The notes under the pieces: generated by a model
What the model saw: only the letters and a program-made list of their open reading frames with translations
Databases searched by the model: none
Told to the model about the DNA's origin: nothing
Translations under genes and position numbers: made by a program
Assembly (NCBI GenBank): GCA_007751475.1
Contig: CP036434.1
Location: 3,224,001 to 3,288,000 of the forward strand
Source: Saltatorellus ferox
GTDB taxonomy: Bacteria > Planctomycetota > UBA1135 > GCA-002686595
Reading direction: 5' to 3'
Length of the DNA stretch: 64,000 nucleotides
Shown here: positions 25,536 through 35,343 of the stretch, piece after piece
How the letters are laid out: each line of letters opens with the position of its first letter
Numbering within the stretch: the first letter of the stretch is position 1

Positions 25536-26558
25536 ATGACATCCGCCATGATTCAGGCAGCCATGATCCAGGCCGAGGGGCTCTCCAAGTCCTTCGGCTC
25601 CGTTCGCGCCGTTCGCCAGGTCTCCTTCGAGGTCGCCCGCGGCGAACTCGTGGGCTTTCTGGGGCCGAACGGCGCCGGGAAGTCCACGACGATGAAGATG
25701 CTGACGGGGTCGCTCCTTCCTGACGAAGGGCGTGCCACCGTCGCCGGCGTACCACTCGACGGGCGCTCGATCGGCGCCCGTGCGGCCGTCGGCTACCTGC
25801 CGGAACACACGCCGCTCTATCGCGAGATGCGCGTCCATCGCTACCTCGACTTCGTCGGTCAGGTCCATGGGATGGGCCGCCGCAAGCGCCGCGACGCCTT
25901 CGATCGCGTCGTCGACGCGTGCGATCTGGAGGGCTACACGGACCGGCGGATTCACACGCTCTCCAAGGGCTACCGTCAGCGCGTCGGCCTCGCCCAGGCG
26001 CTCTTCGCCGACCCCGAGGTGCTGATCCTCGACGAACCCACGAGCGGTCTCGATCCCGGCGAGATCGTACGGATCCGCGACCTCGTCGTGCGGCTCGCCC
26101 GCTCGAAGACGATCATGCTGTCGACCCATGTGCTGCCCGAGGTCGAGGAGGTCTGCCATCGAGTGGTCATCATCGCGGGCGGCCAGCTCGTGGCCGACGG
26201 CGCCATCGGCGACCTCAGCGAAGGCCTCGCGGCGGCGATCTCCGTCACGGTGGTCGCAGAGGAGGCCGAGCTGCTGCGACTTCTCGGGGATCTTCCCGGC
26301 GCGTCTCGCCCGCGCATCGTCGCCCGCGGCGACGCCGGGCGCCTGCGCGCGATGATCGAGGTGGAGGACCGCTTCGAGGTCGCTGCGCGCGCATCGCGAA
26401 CGCTTCACGATCGCGGCTTCGAGATCCTCGAGCTGCGTCACGAGGTGCCAACCCTGGAACGGGTCTTCCTGGAGAGGACGCGCATGCTGGGTTCTGCCAC
26501 GGTCGACCCGGATGAAACCTCGCCCGGGCGCACTGAGAACACCGAGGTGACGGTCTGA
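25536..26558 (+). CDS. ABC transporter ATP-binding protein, GldA type
   Basis: The 340-residue ATPase has Walker A (G-P-N-G-A-G-K-S-T-T), Q-loop region Y-L-P-E, signature L-S-K-G-Y-R-Q-R-V, Walker B (V-L-I-L-D-E-P-T-S-G-L-D-P) and the H-loop S-T-H-V-L. The C-terminal 90 residues form an extra regulatory domain as in GldA/CcmA-type ATPases. Its stop overlaps the permease start (TGATG), and GldG-like and DUF4340 genes follow, so it powers one complex with them. In Bacteroidota the GldAFG set is tied to gliding; in other phyla this module is common and its cargo unknown. ATG 25536 is followed by two further in-frame Met at short distance; the first was taken. Confidence 0.9.
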   Translation: MTSAMIQAAMIQAEGLSKSFGSVRAVRQVSFEVARGELVGFLGPNGAGKSTTMKMLTGSLLPDEGRATVAGVPLDGRSIGARAAVGYLPEHTPLYREMRVHRYLDFVGQVHGMGRRKRRDAFDRVVDACDLEGYTDRRIHTLSKGYRQRVGLAQALFADPEVLILDEPTSGLDPGEIVRIRDLVVRLARSKTIMLSTHVLPEVEEVCHRVVIIAGGQLVADGAIGDLSEGLAAAISVTVVAEEAELLRLLGDLPGASRPRIVARGDAGRLRAMIEVEDRFEVAARASRTLHDRGFEILELRHEVPTLERVFLERTRMLGSATVDPDETSPGRTENTEVTV

Positions 26559-27313
26559 TGGGCGGCTTCCGCGTACTTCCGTTCGCGCGCCGAGAGCTGC
26601 GAAGCGCCTTCGAATCGCCCGTCGCGTACGTCGCGATCGCGCTCTTCGTGATCGTGCTCCCTGCGCTCTTCTTCTTCCTGGGCTATCCCGTGGGGCGCGT
26701 GCCGCTCCCCGGGCTCTGGGAAGGCGGGCAGGCGAGCCTCATCGTGCTCTTCCACTGGCTTCCGCTGCTTCTCGCGCTGGTGGTCCCCGCGCTGACGATG
26801 GGGGCGTGGTCCGAGGAGCGTCGCTCGGGAACCGAGGAGCTGCTGCTCACCTATCCCGTGCGCACCGGTGCCGTCGTGCTGGGCAAGTTCCTGGGCGCAT
26901 GGGTGCTGACCTGCCTCATGGTCCTCCTCGCCGTCATGAGCGCCGCGATCACGGTCGATCAGATCGGCGAGCTCGACTGGAATACCGTCTGGGTCGGGCT
27001 CTTCGGCTCCGCTTTCCTCGTGGCGGCCTACGTCGCCATCAGCCAGTTCATGTCCTCGCTCAGCGGCGAGCAGCTGGTCGCCTTCCTCATCAGCTCACTG
27101 CTCCTCGGGCTCTTCTGGGCGCTGCCGCTCTTCGTCAGGATCTTTCCGGGTGGAGCCGCCTCGTTCCTCGAGGCCGCCAGCCCGACGTCCCATTTCCTCG
27201 GTGGGGCCGCCCGCGGCGTGATCGACGTCCGGGACCTCATCTACTTCGCACTCGTGACCGTGCTGGGACTCGTCGCCGGCACGCTCAGCATCGAACGCAG
27301 GCGGTGGCGCTAG
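26558..27313 (+). CDS. ABC-2 type permease, GldF-like
   Basis: The 251-residue integral membrane protein has six predicted helices and the ABC-2 signature pattern E-E-R-R-S-G-T-E-E-L-L-L-T-Y-P (about 86-100) in the first cytoplasmic loop. It would form the membrane channel for the upstream ATPase, and it overlaps that gene by one base. GldG-like gene 27316 starts two bases after its stop, so tight coupling is evident. Confidence 0.88.
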   Translation: MGGFRVLPFARRELRSAFESPVAYVAIALFVIVLPALFFFLGYPVGRVPLPGLWEGGQASLIVLFHWLPLLLALVVPALTMGAWSEERRSGTEELLLTYPVRTGAVVLGKFLGAWVLTCLMVLLAVMSAAITVDQIGELDWNTVWVGLFGSAFLVAAYVAISQFMSSLSGEQLVAFLISSLLLGLFWALPLFVRIFPGGAASFLEAASPTSHFLGGAARGVIDVRDLIYFALVTVLGLVAGTLSIERRRWR

Positions 27314-27315
27314 CC

Positions 27316-29184
27316 ATGGTGGATCTCGAACCTGTGGAACTCGAACCCGGACTGGCTCACCCGAGCAAGCGTGCGCTTCGCTGGAACGCCGCGCTGACCA
27401 TCGTTCTGCTCGCTCTGATCGCGCTCTTCGCGAATCTCCTGGCCGACCGGCACCTGCGCATCCGCGCCGATCTTTCGGAGGATGGCCTGAACTCGATGTC
27501 GGACGCGACGAAGAGCATCGTCGCTCGCATCGAAGATCGCGTCACCGTTCGACTCTTCGTCACGGAAGACGTCGAGGACGGCCAGCTCGCGCTCAGGGGC
27601 GCGCGGATTCGAGGCCAGCTCGAGGAGATCCTTCAGCTTCGACCGGAGGCGTTCGAGCTACAAACCCTGGACCCGACCCGCTCCTCCGAAGCGCGGCGCA
27701 ACGCCGACGATTCGGGCTTCCGCCCGATGCGCGCCCAGGCGGCTGCGCTCGAAGGCGGCGGAAGCGGTGAGCCCGTCTGGCTCTCCCTCGAGCTGGCGTA
27801 CCGCGGCCGCACGGAGCGCATTCCGGCCCCGCGCCCCTTCGAGTTCGAGACCCAGTTTGCGTCGGCTCTGCACGGACTTCTCGCCGATCGCAAACCCGGG
27901 ATCGGATGGATCGGAGCGGCGATCGAACCTTCCCCGACCCAGGATCAGAACAAGGCCCGGATCGCCGAGGCAAGCCCGACCTATCGCTACCTGCGGAGCA
28001 CCCTGGAGCGGCGGAGCCATTTCACCGTTCTGGAGGGACTGGAGACGGGACGCGCCGTCCCTGACGATATTGACGTCGTCTTCGTCGTTCGGCCCTCGGG
28101 TCTGCCGGAGCGAACGGTGTACGAGATCGATCAGTTCGTCCAGCGGGGAGGCCGTTTGATCGTCTGCATCGACGATCCGGACTACAACGTGCTCGTGGGC
28201 AATGCCACCTACAGCGAGGAGGACCTCAAGACGAGCGCCTTCGGGAAGCTTCTTCGGGGGTGGGGAATCGAGGTCCTGACCTCGAAGCACATCTGGGACG
28301 GCAAGTGGAAGTCGACGCGCGCCGCCTGGACCGGCCAGGCCATCGTGGCGGTGCATTCGCCGCTTCTGATCACGGTTCCTGACGAGGGACTCTCCGACGA
28401 CCTATCGCCGACCCGTGGCGTCGAGCGAGTGCAGTTCGCCTGGGCCCATCCGATCGTTCCGGCGGAGCTCAGGCCTGTTCCGGATGGGATCAAGCGGGAA
28501 GACCTCGCCTGGAGCTCCGACGATTCGCGTCTGGACGAGATTCTGCTTCAGCTGGGCACGGACTCGCGCGAGCTGCGCAATCGCATGACGTACCTGCGGC
28601 AGAAGCCGAGCGCTCGGCACGTCATCGGCGCCGTGTTCGGCGGGCTCTTCCCGAGCCCCTGGAAGGAAGCGGCGCCGCCGCCGGTCATCGGCCGCGACGG
28701 AAGGCCTTCGTCGAGCGAGGGACCCGTCTCCACCAGCGTGGGGCCACGTAGCACGAGCCAGGTGGTCGTCTTCGGCGACGCGGACTGGCTCCGGGATCCG
28801 TGGGCTCCGCAGGGGGAAGTGCTCGCTCCTTTCAGTGCTTCGGGTGGCGTGGTGCTCGCCGAGAACCTGATCGACTGGCTCACGCTGGACGAGGAACTGA
28901 TCGGGCTTCGCTCACGGGCCCCGAAGCCGCGCCCGCTGCGGGACTTCTTGACGGAGGAGATGCAGAAGGCCGGCGTGTTCGAGCGTGATCCGTTCGAGAC
29001 CGCGTACGAGCAGGGTATGCGGGACCAGAAGTCCGATCGTGCGCGCCAGCTGGCGCGGGGCAAGCAGTGGCTGACCATGCTCCTGCCAGCGGGGGGCGCG
29101 CTCCTCGTCCTGGGGCTCTTCGGCGCGGCCTGGAACCTGACCCAGCGATCACGGAAGACCCGGGCAGCCGGAGAGAAACGGTGA
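27316..29184 (+). CDS. GldG-like ABC auxiliary protein
   Basis: The 622-residue protein has an N-terminal transmembrane helix (about 18-40), a large extracytoplasmic region with a GldG/ABC_transp_aux fold (L-S-E-D-G-L-N-S-M-S start, then R-V-T-V-R-L-F and Q-R-G-G-R-L-I-V), and a second helix near 585-608 before a basic tail. Family members sit with GldA/GldF-type transporters and are thought to gate or extend the permease in the periplasm. The start ATG 27316 lies two bases after the permease stop. Its own stop overlaps the next start (GTGA). Confidence 0.85.
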   Translation: MVDLEPVELEPGLAHPSKRALRWNAALTIVLLALIALFANLLADRHLRIRADLSEDGLNSMSDATKSIVARIEDRVTVRLFVTEDVEDGQLALRGARIRGQLEEILQLRPEAFELQTLDPTRSSEARRNADDSGFRPMRAQAAALEGGGSGEPVWLSLELAYRGRTERIPAPRPFEFETQFASALHGLLADRKPGIGWIGAAIEPSPTQDQNKARIAEASPTYRYLRSTLERRSHFTVLEGLETGRAVPDDIDVVFVVRPSGLPERTVYEIDQFVQRGGRLIVCIDDPDYNVLVGNATYSEEDLKTSAFGKLLRGWGIEVLTSKHIWDGKWKSTRAAWTGQAIVAVHSPLLITVPDEGLSDDLSPTRGVERVQFAWAHPIVPAELRPVPDGIKREDLAWSSDDSRLDEILLQLGTDSRELRNRMTYLRQKPSARHVIGAVFGGLFPSPWKEAAPPPVIGRDGRPSSSEGPVSTSVGPRSTSQVVVFGDADWLRDPWAPQGEVLAPFSASGGVVLAENLIDWLTLDEELIGLRSRAPKPRPLRDFLTEEMQKAGVFERDPFETAYEQGMRDQKSDRARQLARGKQWLTMLLPAGGALLVLGLFGAAWNLTQRSRKTRAAGEKR

Positions 29185-30293
29185 GCACGATGCCGCAGTC
29201 CCATCCTCAGTCTTCTTCGCAGGTGTCCGCTCGACGCTTTGGCCCGCCGGGCGCCAGGGCCATGGGCGCCCGCGGCGGGTTCCTCCACGTCGCCGTTCGC
29301 AACTGGATCCTCGTCCTGATCCTGGGGGCCCTGGCGGGTTCCTGGTTCGTCGGTGACGCTGGAGGTGGCATCAGCCAGCGACAGATTCAGCCTGTCCTCC
29401 CGGGCTTCGACGCCTCGCGGGCGCGCTCCATCGTTCTGGAGCGGGCCGATCTCGCCGCCGTGGAAACCGGTGGCCTCGAACGGACGACGCTGACCCGCAG
29501 GACCTCGGTCGAGACGACCGGCGACGTGGGGGCCCCCGACGTCTGGACGATCGCGGAGCTTCACGGCACGGCCGCCTTCGCGGATCGCGTCGACGACCTG
29601 CTGTCGCGGATTGGATCCATGACGACCCTCGATCTCGTCAGCGAGGAACCCGGGAGCCACGCCGGCTATGGCCTGACGAAGGCCAAGGCGCTGCAGCTTC
29701 GCGTGTCGGAGCAAGAGCGGATGGGGGACTCGCCCATGGTCGATCTCCTCATCGCACCCGCGCCGGGACGCGCCGCCTACGTGCTCGCCGCGGGAGACGA
29801 CCGCGTCTGGCGCATCGCGCGATTCACGCCGCCTTCCGCGTCACCGCGCGCCTGGTTCGACGACTCGTCGCTCATGCCGCTTCCGGACCGCGGGATCAGC
29901 GCTATCCGCGCATCGGGACCTGCCCTGGAGGGCGAGCCAGTCATCGTCCGGACCTATCCCGGCGGGGACCGCTACACCAGCGCCACCGGAGAAACGCTCG
30001 TGACGCAGGCCGTCCTCGATCTCTTCAAACGTCTACGAACTCTGTTCCCCACGGACGTCGTCGCCGAGAAAGTGGCTGGCGAACCTCTGGATGGCGAGCC
30101 GTGGTTCAGCATCGAGGTCGAACCCATCGTGGGTGGAAACGATTTCCGGATCGACTTCGCTCGGCCGGAAGAGTCTCCGGAAGGAGGGGCGCGCTTCGTT
30201 CGCGCGGCGCGCTTGCAGGGGACCATCACCGTGACGGTCAGCGCGGCGACGGTGGAAAAATTGGTCGAGTCTCTCCAAAGGCTTCGCGAATAG
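29181..30293 (+). CDS. DUF4340 domain membrane-anchored protein
   Basis: The 370-residue protein has a short cytoplasmic head, one transmembrane helix (about 42-60) and an extracytoplasmic DUF4340-type region of repeated alpha/beta units, with a W-T-I-x-E then D-R-V-D-D-L-L-S-R pattern. DUF4340 proteins are almost always encoded directly after GldG-like genes and are thought to be part of the same complex; the function is unknown. GTG 29181 overlaps the GldG-like stop; ATG 29190 is an alternative three codons in. Confidence 0.82.
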   Translation: MSTMPQSHPQSSSQVSARRFGPPGARAMGARGGFLHVAVRNWILVLILGALAGSWFVGDAGGGISQRQIQPVLPGFDASRARSIVLERADLAAVETGGLERTTLTRRTSVETTGDVGAPDVWTIAELHGTAAFADRVDDLLSRIGSMTTLDLVSEEPGSHAGYGLTKAKALQLRVSEQERMGDSPMVDLLIAPAPGRAAYVLAAGDDRVWRIARFTPPSASPRAWFDDSSLMPLPDRGISAIRASGPALEGEPVIVRTYPGGDRYTSATGETLVTQAVLDLFKRLRTLFPTDVVAEKVAGEPLDGEPWFSIEVEPIVGGNDFRIDFARPEESPEGGARFVRAARLQGTITVTVSAATVEKLVESLQRLRE

Positions 30294-30374
30294 ATACAGA
30301 ACCGCGCCTCGGCGTCTCAAGTCGATTACCGGCTCGGTCGATCACCCAGGACACGCGCGCCGCCGCGAGTTCCT

Positions 30375-32216
30375 ATGATCGATTCAGAGACCCCTCAACC
30401 CGAGCCCGACAACCTCGCGGATCCGGAGCTTTCGAGCTACGGCACCGTACCTGTCGGCGCCATCACGGATGCCGAACTGGGTGCGGGTGACGCCACCAGT
30501 CCGGAGGCGGATCGCGATCCAGCCTACGAGACGTGGGATCCCGAGGTCGCGACGGACGATCCTGAGCACGGATTATCCGGCGCCGACTCCACGCTCGCGC
30601 GCTTCTCTCGAGCGGAGCCGCTCGTGGTGCTCCTGTCCCCGTCCGAAGTCGAGGTCCTGGCGCCCCGTGCGAAGGGCAGCCCCGCGCATCGGATGGCGGG
30701 AAGCTCTCGCCTCATTCAGTTCACGCACGACCTCCCGATCGGTAAGGCGCTGGCGTCTCATATCGTCACCACGCTGAAGCAGCACGGAGTCGCGCGCCGC
30801 TCCATCCGGCTGGCGCTCTCGCACGAGTTTCTCCCCGCGCAGATCATCGAGGTTCCGGACCTTCCTTCGAAGGAGCTCACCCAGGTGGTGGCGCGCCGCT
30901 CGGCGGCGCTGATCGACGCGACTCCCCAGGAGGTCACGTTCACAGGACTGGCGCTCGATGGGCCGGACCGCGAGGAGCGGCGCTGGCTCGTCCATGCCAT
31001 GCTGGCGAAGCCCCTCATCGCGATGCAGACGGAGCTTCGTGCGCAGGGGTGGGTCGTTCGGGACGTCGTCCCGGCCCGAACCGCTCCCTTCCTCTCCGTC
31101 CGAAGCACGACGCTTGCGGGCGAAGGGCGGGCCACGCTCGTGCTCGTCTTCGATCGCGAATCCGCCGCGATCGGACTTGTGTCGGGTGGCCGTCTGGCAC
31201 ACCTGTCGACCCTTCCTGGCAGCCTTGACATGCACCTCGCCGGAGAGCAAGTCGCGCGGGCGCTGGTTCAGGAACTACGCGGCGTCGACGCGTTCTGGCG
31301 TCGCTCGAGCCGCGGTGACCAGGTGACGGACATCCTGATCCTCGGTGCCGTTCGCTCCGCCCTCGATCGGCTCGCACCGGCCATTCGAATGGCGCTCGGC
31401 GATGTCCGCGTGGCCGGCGCGATCGGCGCCATGCCGTTCCAGGCCGAAGGAGCGGGATGGATCGCCAGCGCGCCGAACGAGGCGCGGATCGACCTCCTCC
31501 GCGCGCTTCGCTCGCCGCGAGTCGCGGCGCTCGATCTGAGCCTTCCGCTGCGTCCACGGGGCCGCTCGATCGCGGCGGTCGCCATGTCCTCGCTCGTCCT
31601 CTGCAGCACGGTCGCCCTCGCCATGCGCGACGGGATGAACGGCTTGACCTCGTCGATCTCGACGGAAGCGAGGGTCGTCGAGGCGGCATCGGCCGATCTG
31701 GAGGCGCTTCGGGAGCGGCAGGCGCGAGCCTCGGCGCTGGAGGCACAGCTCATCGCAGACTGCCAGGAGCTGCAGCAGCTCGAGGGCCTCGGCATCAGCG
31801 CGACACCGATCCTGGCGGGGCTGCGGCGCGCGTTCGGCGACGGCACGCGTCTCCTCTCCATGCGTGCGATCGGCCTGGCGGTCGGCGGCGCCGCCATCTC
31901 GCCCGCCCTCGGCGAGGTCGGTGCCCTTCATGTGCGGGGCGTCGTCATCGATGATCCCGAAGAGACCACGCGAGCGCTGCACCGACTTCGAGCAGCTCTC
32001 GGACGTGTGCCGGGCGTGGTGAACGTTCAGATCGAGCCGCCCAGCCTCAGCGATCTTGGCCCGATCGGCGTCTTCGGGCCGGGGAACGGCTCACTTCGCT
32101 TCCTCGCGACGGCGCGCCTCGTGCCGGTCGGCCAGGAATCAGCGTACGGCAAGGCTCTTCGCCAGGGCCCGGAGCAGCCTGATGGCGCATTCGAAGCGCT
32201 TCCTGGAGGCAACTGA
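30375..32216 (+). CDS. PilM-PilN (GspL-like) fused pilus/secretion assembly protein
   Basis: The 613-residue protein combines two roles usually split over two genes. Residues about 80-385 resemble the actin-like ATPase fold of PilM/GspL in a degenerate form (L-A-L-S-H-E-F-L, then V-P-D-L-P, then L-V-L-V-F-D-R-E). A transmembrane helix (about 396-415) leads to a periplasmic part with a coiled coil (about 430-470) and a PilN-like ferredoxin fold. The first 75 residues are acidic and disordered. In type IV pilus and type II secretion systems this part links the cytoplasmic ATPase to the periplasmic frame. The order PilM/N, PilO, PilP, secretin supports the call. Its stop overlaps the next start. 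Confidence 0.75.
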   Translation: MIDSETPQPEPDNLADPELSSYGTVPVGAITDAELGAGDATSPEADRDPAYETWDPEVATDDPEHGLSGADSTLARFSRAEPLVVLLSPSEVEVLAPRAKGSPAHRMAGSSRLIQFTHDLPIGKALASHIVTTLKQHGVARRSIRLALSHEFLPAQIIEVPDLPSKELTQVVARRSAALIDATPQEVTFTGLALDGPDREERRWLVHAMLAKPLIAMQTELRAQGWVVRDVVPARTAPFLSVRSTTLAGEGRATLVLVFDRESAAIGLVSGGRLAHLSTLPGSLDMHLAGEQVARALVQELRGVDAFWRRSSRGDQVTDILILGAVRSALDRLAPAIRMALGDVRVAGAIGAMPFQAEGAGWIASAPNEARIDLLRALRSPRVAALDLSLPLRPRGRSIAAVAMSSLVLCSTVALAMRDGMNGLTSSISTEARVVEAASADLEALRERQARASALEAQLIADCQELQQLEGLGISATPILAGLRRAFGDGTRLLSMRAIGLAVGGAAISPALGEVGALHVRGVVIDDPEETTRALHRLRAALGRVPGVVNVQIEPPSLSDLGPIGVFGPGNGSLRFLATARLVPVGQESAYGKALRQGPEQPDGAFEALPGGN

Positions 32217-32902
32217 TGGCTGTGACCTCACCCAACACGGTTCGGGCCCACGCCAAGGGGATGGGGCGCCGCAAGGTCAGCCTCGCGCTCTTTGCAGGCG
32301 TGGCTGCGCTTCCGCTCCTGACCATGGGGATCACGGTCCCCTCCGCCGTGGCCAAGAACCGGGCCGTCTCCGAGCGCGACGCGATGCGTGATCGCCTCGC
32401 GGAGCGCGAGTCGATCTTCCGGTCGCTTCGGGAGTACGAGAGTGACGGCGCCCTCGAGGAGCTCGAGGAGCTTCACCGGAGTCTCGTGGGCATGATCCCG
32501 AGGTCGATCGAACACCTCGACGAGTTCGGGTCGCTCCGCATGGCGGCGGCCGCGCTCGACATCGAGCTGATCTCCGTGCGGACCGTGCGCACGCACGCGG
32601 TCGGCGCCTTCACGGGAGCCGCGTCCAACCAGGGCGCGCCGGATCAGGGGGCGACGAGCGACTCGGTCACTTCGGCCCAGGGGACCGTCTTCGTCGACGA
32701 GGTCCTCATCCATCTCCATGAGTCCGTCGATGGGGTCTTCGGCCTCGTCCAGGAACTCCGCAAGCACGGCGTCCCCACGCTCATCCTCAGCTTCGACTTC
32801 ACCCGAGAGACCCCGGTGTCCCGCGCCTTCGAGGCAGAGGTACGCCTCGGGTTCGTCCGGCGCGCAGCGCCATCGTCGGGTGGAGCCACCTCTCCTCGCT
32901 AA
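32216..32902 (+). CDS. PilO/GspM-like inner membrane alignment protein
   Basis: The 228-residue protein has one N-terminal helix (about 22-45), a short coiled coil (about 50-90) and a periplasmic ferredoxin-like fold, the layout of PilO/GspM. Sequence similarity is weak and the call rests on size, topology and position between the PilM-PilN fusion and the GspC/PilP-like gene. A Gly/Ala/Ser insert sits near 120-145. It starts by overlapping the upstream stop (TGATG) and ends five bases before the next gene. Confidence 0.65.
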   Translation: MAVTSPNTVRAHAKGMGRRKVSLALFAGVAALPLLTMGITVPSAVAKNRAVSERDAMRDRLAERESIFRSLREYESDGALEELEELHRSLVGMIPRSIEHLDEFGSLRMAAAALDIELISVRTVRTHAVGAFTGAASNQGAPDQGATSDSVTSAQGTVFVDEVLIHLHESVDGVFGLVQELRKHGVPTLILSFDFTRETPVSRAFEAEVRLGFVRRAAPSSGGATSPR

Positions 32903-32907
32903 TCGCC

Positions 32908-33768
32908 ATGATCACCACCAAGCAGAAATGGGCCCTCGGAGGCCTGATCACCCTTTCGGCGGCCGTATGGACGCCACAGATCATGGCACGATTCGGCGGG
33001 ACGACGAGCGCGCAGCTCGGCGTCGACGCCGGGCCTGGCGAAGACGAGATGCTGACCATCGAGCTGGGCACGACGGCTCCATCTCCCAGGCCTTCCACGG
33101 TCCGTACGAACCCGCCTCCCGCGCAGGGTCCATCCGAGGGCGCCTACGACGGCCCGGCAGGAAGCTCTCCCGCCGCTGCGGAGACAGCTACGGACCCGCT
33201 GGCGGCGCCTGCACCGGCGACGGGGTCCCGCGCCATCGTCTCCGAAGTGCTCCGGACGCTCCGTCAGTCCGAAGCATTCGGGATCGCCGAGGAGGCGGAT
33301 GCCGCGACCGCTCTCATGGACAGCGAAGGACCGGTGAGTGAACCTGATCGACCGCCCGCGCTCTTCACCTACCTCGAGACCCATCCGCTTCGTGGAACCA
33401 TCGTGGGTGAGACGATGAGCGTTGCGCTCATCGGTCAGAACCGCGTCCGTCTCGGCGAGATGGTCCCCGGTACCAGCGCGACGCTCGTGAGCGTGGAGCG
33501 CGGCCGCGCGACCCTCGAAGAAGGAGACATCACCATCGAACTCGAGCTGGCGCCGCTTCGGACGAGCACGAGGCTGATGGCGGAGCGCGACCTTCAGCGG
33601 CAGAACGCCGGCGCGATCGGTCAGGGATCGTCGTCCGCCGCAGGCATCGGGATGGGCGCCAGCGGCTCCTTCGACGCCGACTCCGCCTATATCCCGACCG
33701 TGACGACCCCTCTGCCCGCCGGCAATCCCTCGAACACCGTTCCCACGGGCTCCGCAGGAGACTTCTAA
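32908..33768 (+). CDS. PilP/GspC-like pilotin-side periplasmic protein
   Basis: The 286-residue protein has an N-terminal membrane anchor (about 8-26), a Pro/Ala-rich disordered linker (about 50-115), and a small beta domain near 160-220. In that domain L-R-G-T-I-V-G-E, A-L-I-G-Q-N-R-V-R-L-G-E-M-V-P-G and V-S-V-E-R-G-R-A match the pattern of the HR/PilP domain. That domain docks on the N-terminal domains of the secretin. A Gly/Ser-rich tail ends the protein. The TAA stop is immediately followed by the secretin ATG with no gap. Confidence 0.72.
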   Translation: MITTKQKWALGGLITLSAAVWTPQIMARFGGTTSAQLGVDAGPGEDEMLTIELGTTAPSPRPSTVRTNPPPAQGPSEGAYDGPAGSSPAAAETATDPLAAPAPATGSRAIVSEVLRTLRQSEAFGIAEEADAATALMDSEGPVSEPDRPPALFTYLETHPLRGTIVGETMSVALIGQNRVRLGEMVPGTSATLVSVERGRATLEEGDITIELELAPLRTSTRLMAERDLQRQNAGAIGQGSSSAAGIGMGASGSFDADSAYIPTVTTPLPAGNPSNTVPTGSAGDF

Positions 33769-35310
33769 ATGTTCCCCCGATATCCCCTCACCTGCGCGGC
33801 GCTCCTCGTGGCGGCCTCTGCTCTCTCGTGCGCTCACTCGAACAGAATGGGGGGGCCCAGGATTCAGAGCGAGATCGGTGCCAAGCAGCCGACCGTGGCT
33901 CCGTCGATCCGCCAGAGTCCGATCCTCGACGACCTCGACACGGACGAGCTCGAACGCGAGTGGAGCGCCGGATCCTCCGGCTTCCTCGATCCTTCGCTCA
34001 CCGCGGAGTCGCCGGCGCTTTCGATCGGTGGCGACGAACTCGTGGGATTCGACTTTCGCGGCTCGACGCTCGGTGAGGTGATCGCGCTCATCGCCGAAAC
34101 GGCGGAAGTCAACATCGTCTTCGATCCGGCGCTCGCTCAGCCGGTCGATGCCTCCTTCCCCTCGGTGAAGGTCGGGCAAGCGCTCTACGCGCTCTTGGAG
34201 CAGCACGAGATGGAGCTCGTCGAGGACCCGCCGGGCGTGTACTCGGTGCGTAGCAGCACGATGAGCGGTGGCCGCATGCGGACCTTCACGCTCTCCTCGA
34301 TGTCGGCGGATACAGCGGCGAGCGCCGTGCAGATGATGCTCGGCAATCAGCAGAACGGTCAGGGAGGCGGCCAGGGATCGATCCAGGGCGGGAACCAGTT
34401 CGGTGGCATGAACGGCAACCGCTCGGTCGTGGTGGCCGACACGGCGCAGAATCTGCTCTTCGTACGCGGTACGCGGGACGAGCTGGCGGCGGTCGAGACC
34501 TATCTCCAGAGCGCGGACCGCCTCGAGCGCCAGGTGCTTGTCGAGGTCCAGATCCTCGAAGCCATCATCGACGAGAACTTCGAGCTCGGCGTGACCCACG
34601 CGATCAACGGATCGCTGGACGGCAACGCTCTCTCGATCGCCCAGAACCTGAGCACCAGCCAGGCCGGCGCCTTCAACGCGGTCTTCGACTTCGACGGCGG
34701 GGACATCAGCTCGACGATCAACGCGCTGCAGTCCTACGTGGACCTGGAGCTCATCAGCGCTCCGCGCGTGATGACCGTGTCCGGCGCCAAGGCGACGATC
34801 AACGTGATCGAGGAGATCCCGTTCATCCAGGCGACGACCTCGACGCAGACGAACGGAGGCCAGGCGATCTCTGCGATCCAGGAAGTTCAGTTCAAGGAGG
34901 CCGGCGTCAAGATGGACGTCACGCCCATCATCCAGTCGAACGGCATCCTGAAGATCGTCATCACCAAGGAGCTCAGCGAGGTGGTCGGCACGTTCCAGAC
35001 GATCCCGATCCTCGACAAGCGGACGCTCAACTCGGAGTTCCTCGTGGCGGACCGCCAGACGATCGTTCTGGGCGGCCTCATGCAGGATCGTCGCTCGGAC
35101 TCCGAGGACGGGGTCCCGCTCTTGAAGGACATTCCGATCCTCGGTCGCCTGTTCCGCAAGGACGTCGATGCGACGAAGAAGCGCGAGCTGCTCGTCTTCG
35201 TGACGCCGCGCATCGTCGACCCCAACGAGGCATCCGTGCTGGCACGTCGCTACCAGAGTCACTTCGAGCGCAAGCGCACGGAGTACGGGCTCACCCGCGA
35301 GACTCGATAG
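33769..35310 (+). CDS. gspD: type II/IV secretin
   Basis: The 513-residue outer membrane channel protein has a lipoprotein signal (A-L-S-C, Cys21), an N0/STN-like domain (about 80-150, F-D-F-R-G-S-T-L-G-E-V), and an N1-type domain interrupted by a Gly/Gln/Asn-rich loop (about 190-220). The C-terminal secretin domain shows V-E-V-Q-I-L-E, the V-P-L-L-K-D-I-P-I-L-G-R-L-F motif and the closing L-L-V-F-V-T-P-R-I-V. It is short compared with GspD (about 650), with only one or two N domains. Neighbouring PilM/N/O/P-like genes would also fit the name PilQ. Lipidation suggests self-piloting to the outer membrane. Confidence 0.92.
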   Translation: MFPRYPLTCAALLVAASALSCAHSNRMGGPRIQSEIGAKQPTVAPSIRQSPILDDLDTDELEREWSAGSSGFLDPSLTAESPALSIGGDELVGFDFRGSTLGEVIALIAETAEVNIVFDPALAQPVDASFPSVKVGQALYALLEQHEMELVEDPPGVYSVRSSTMSGGRMRTFTLSSMSADTAASAVQMMLGNQQNGQGGGQGSIQGGNQFGGMNGNRSVVVADTAQNLLFVRGTRDELAAVETYLQSADRLERQVLVEVQILEAIIDENFELGVTHAINGSLDGNALSIAQNLSTSQAGAFNAVFDFDGGDISSTINALQSYVDLELISAPRVMTVSGAKATINVIEEIPFIQATTSTQTNGGQAISAIQEVQFKEAGVKMDVTPIIQSNGILKIVITKELSEVVGTFQTIPILDKRTLNSEFLVADRQTIVLGGLMQDRRSDSEDGVPLLKDIPILGRLFRKDVDATKKRELLVFVTPRIVDPNEASVLARRYQSHFERKRTEYGLTRETR

Positions 35311-35343
35311 AGGAAGGAGCTCTTCCGTCCATCCCACCCCACC

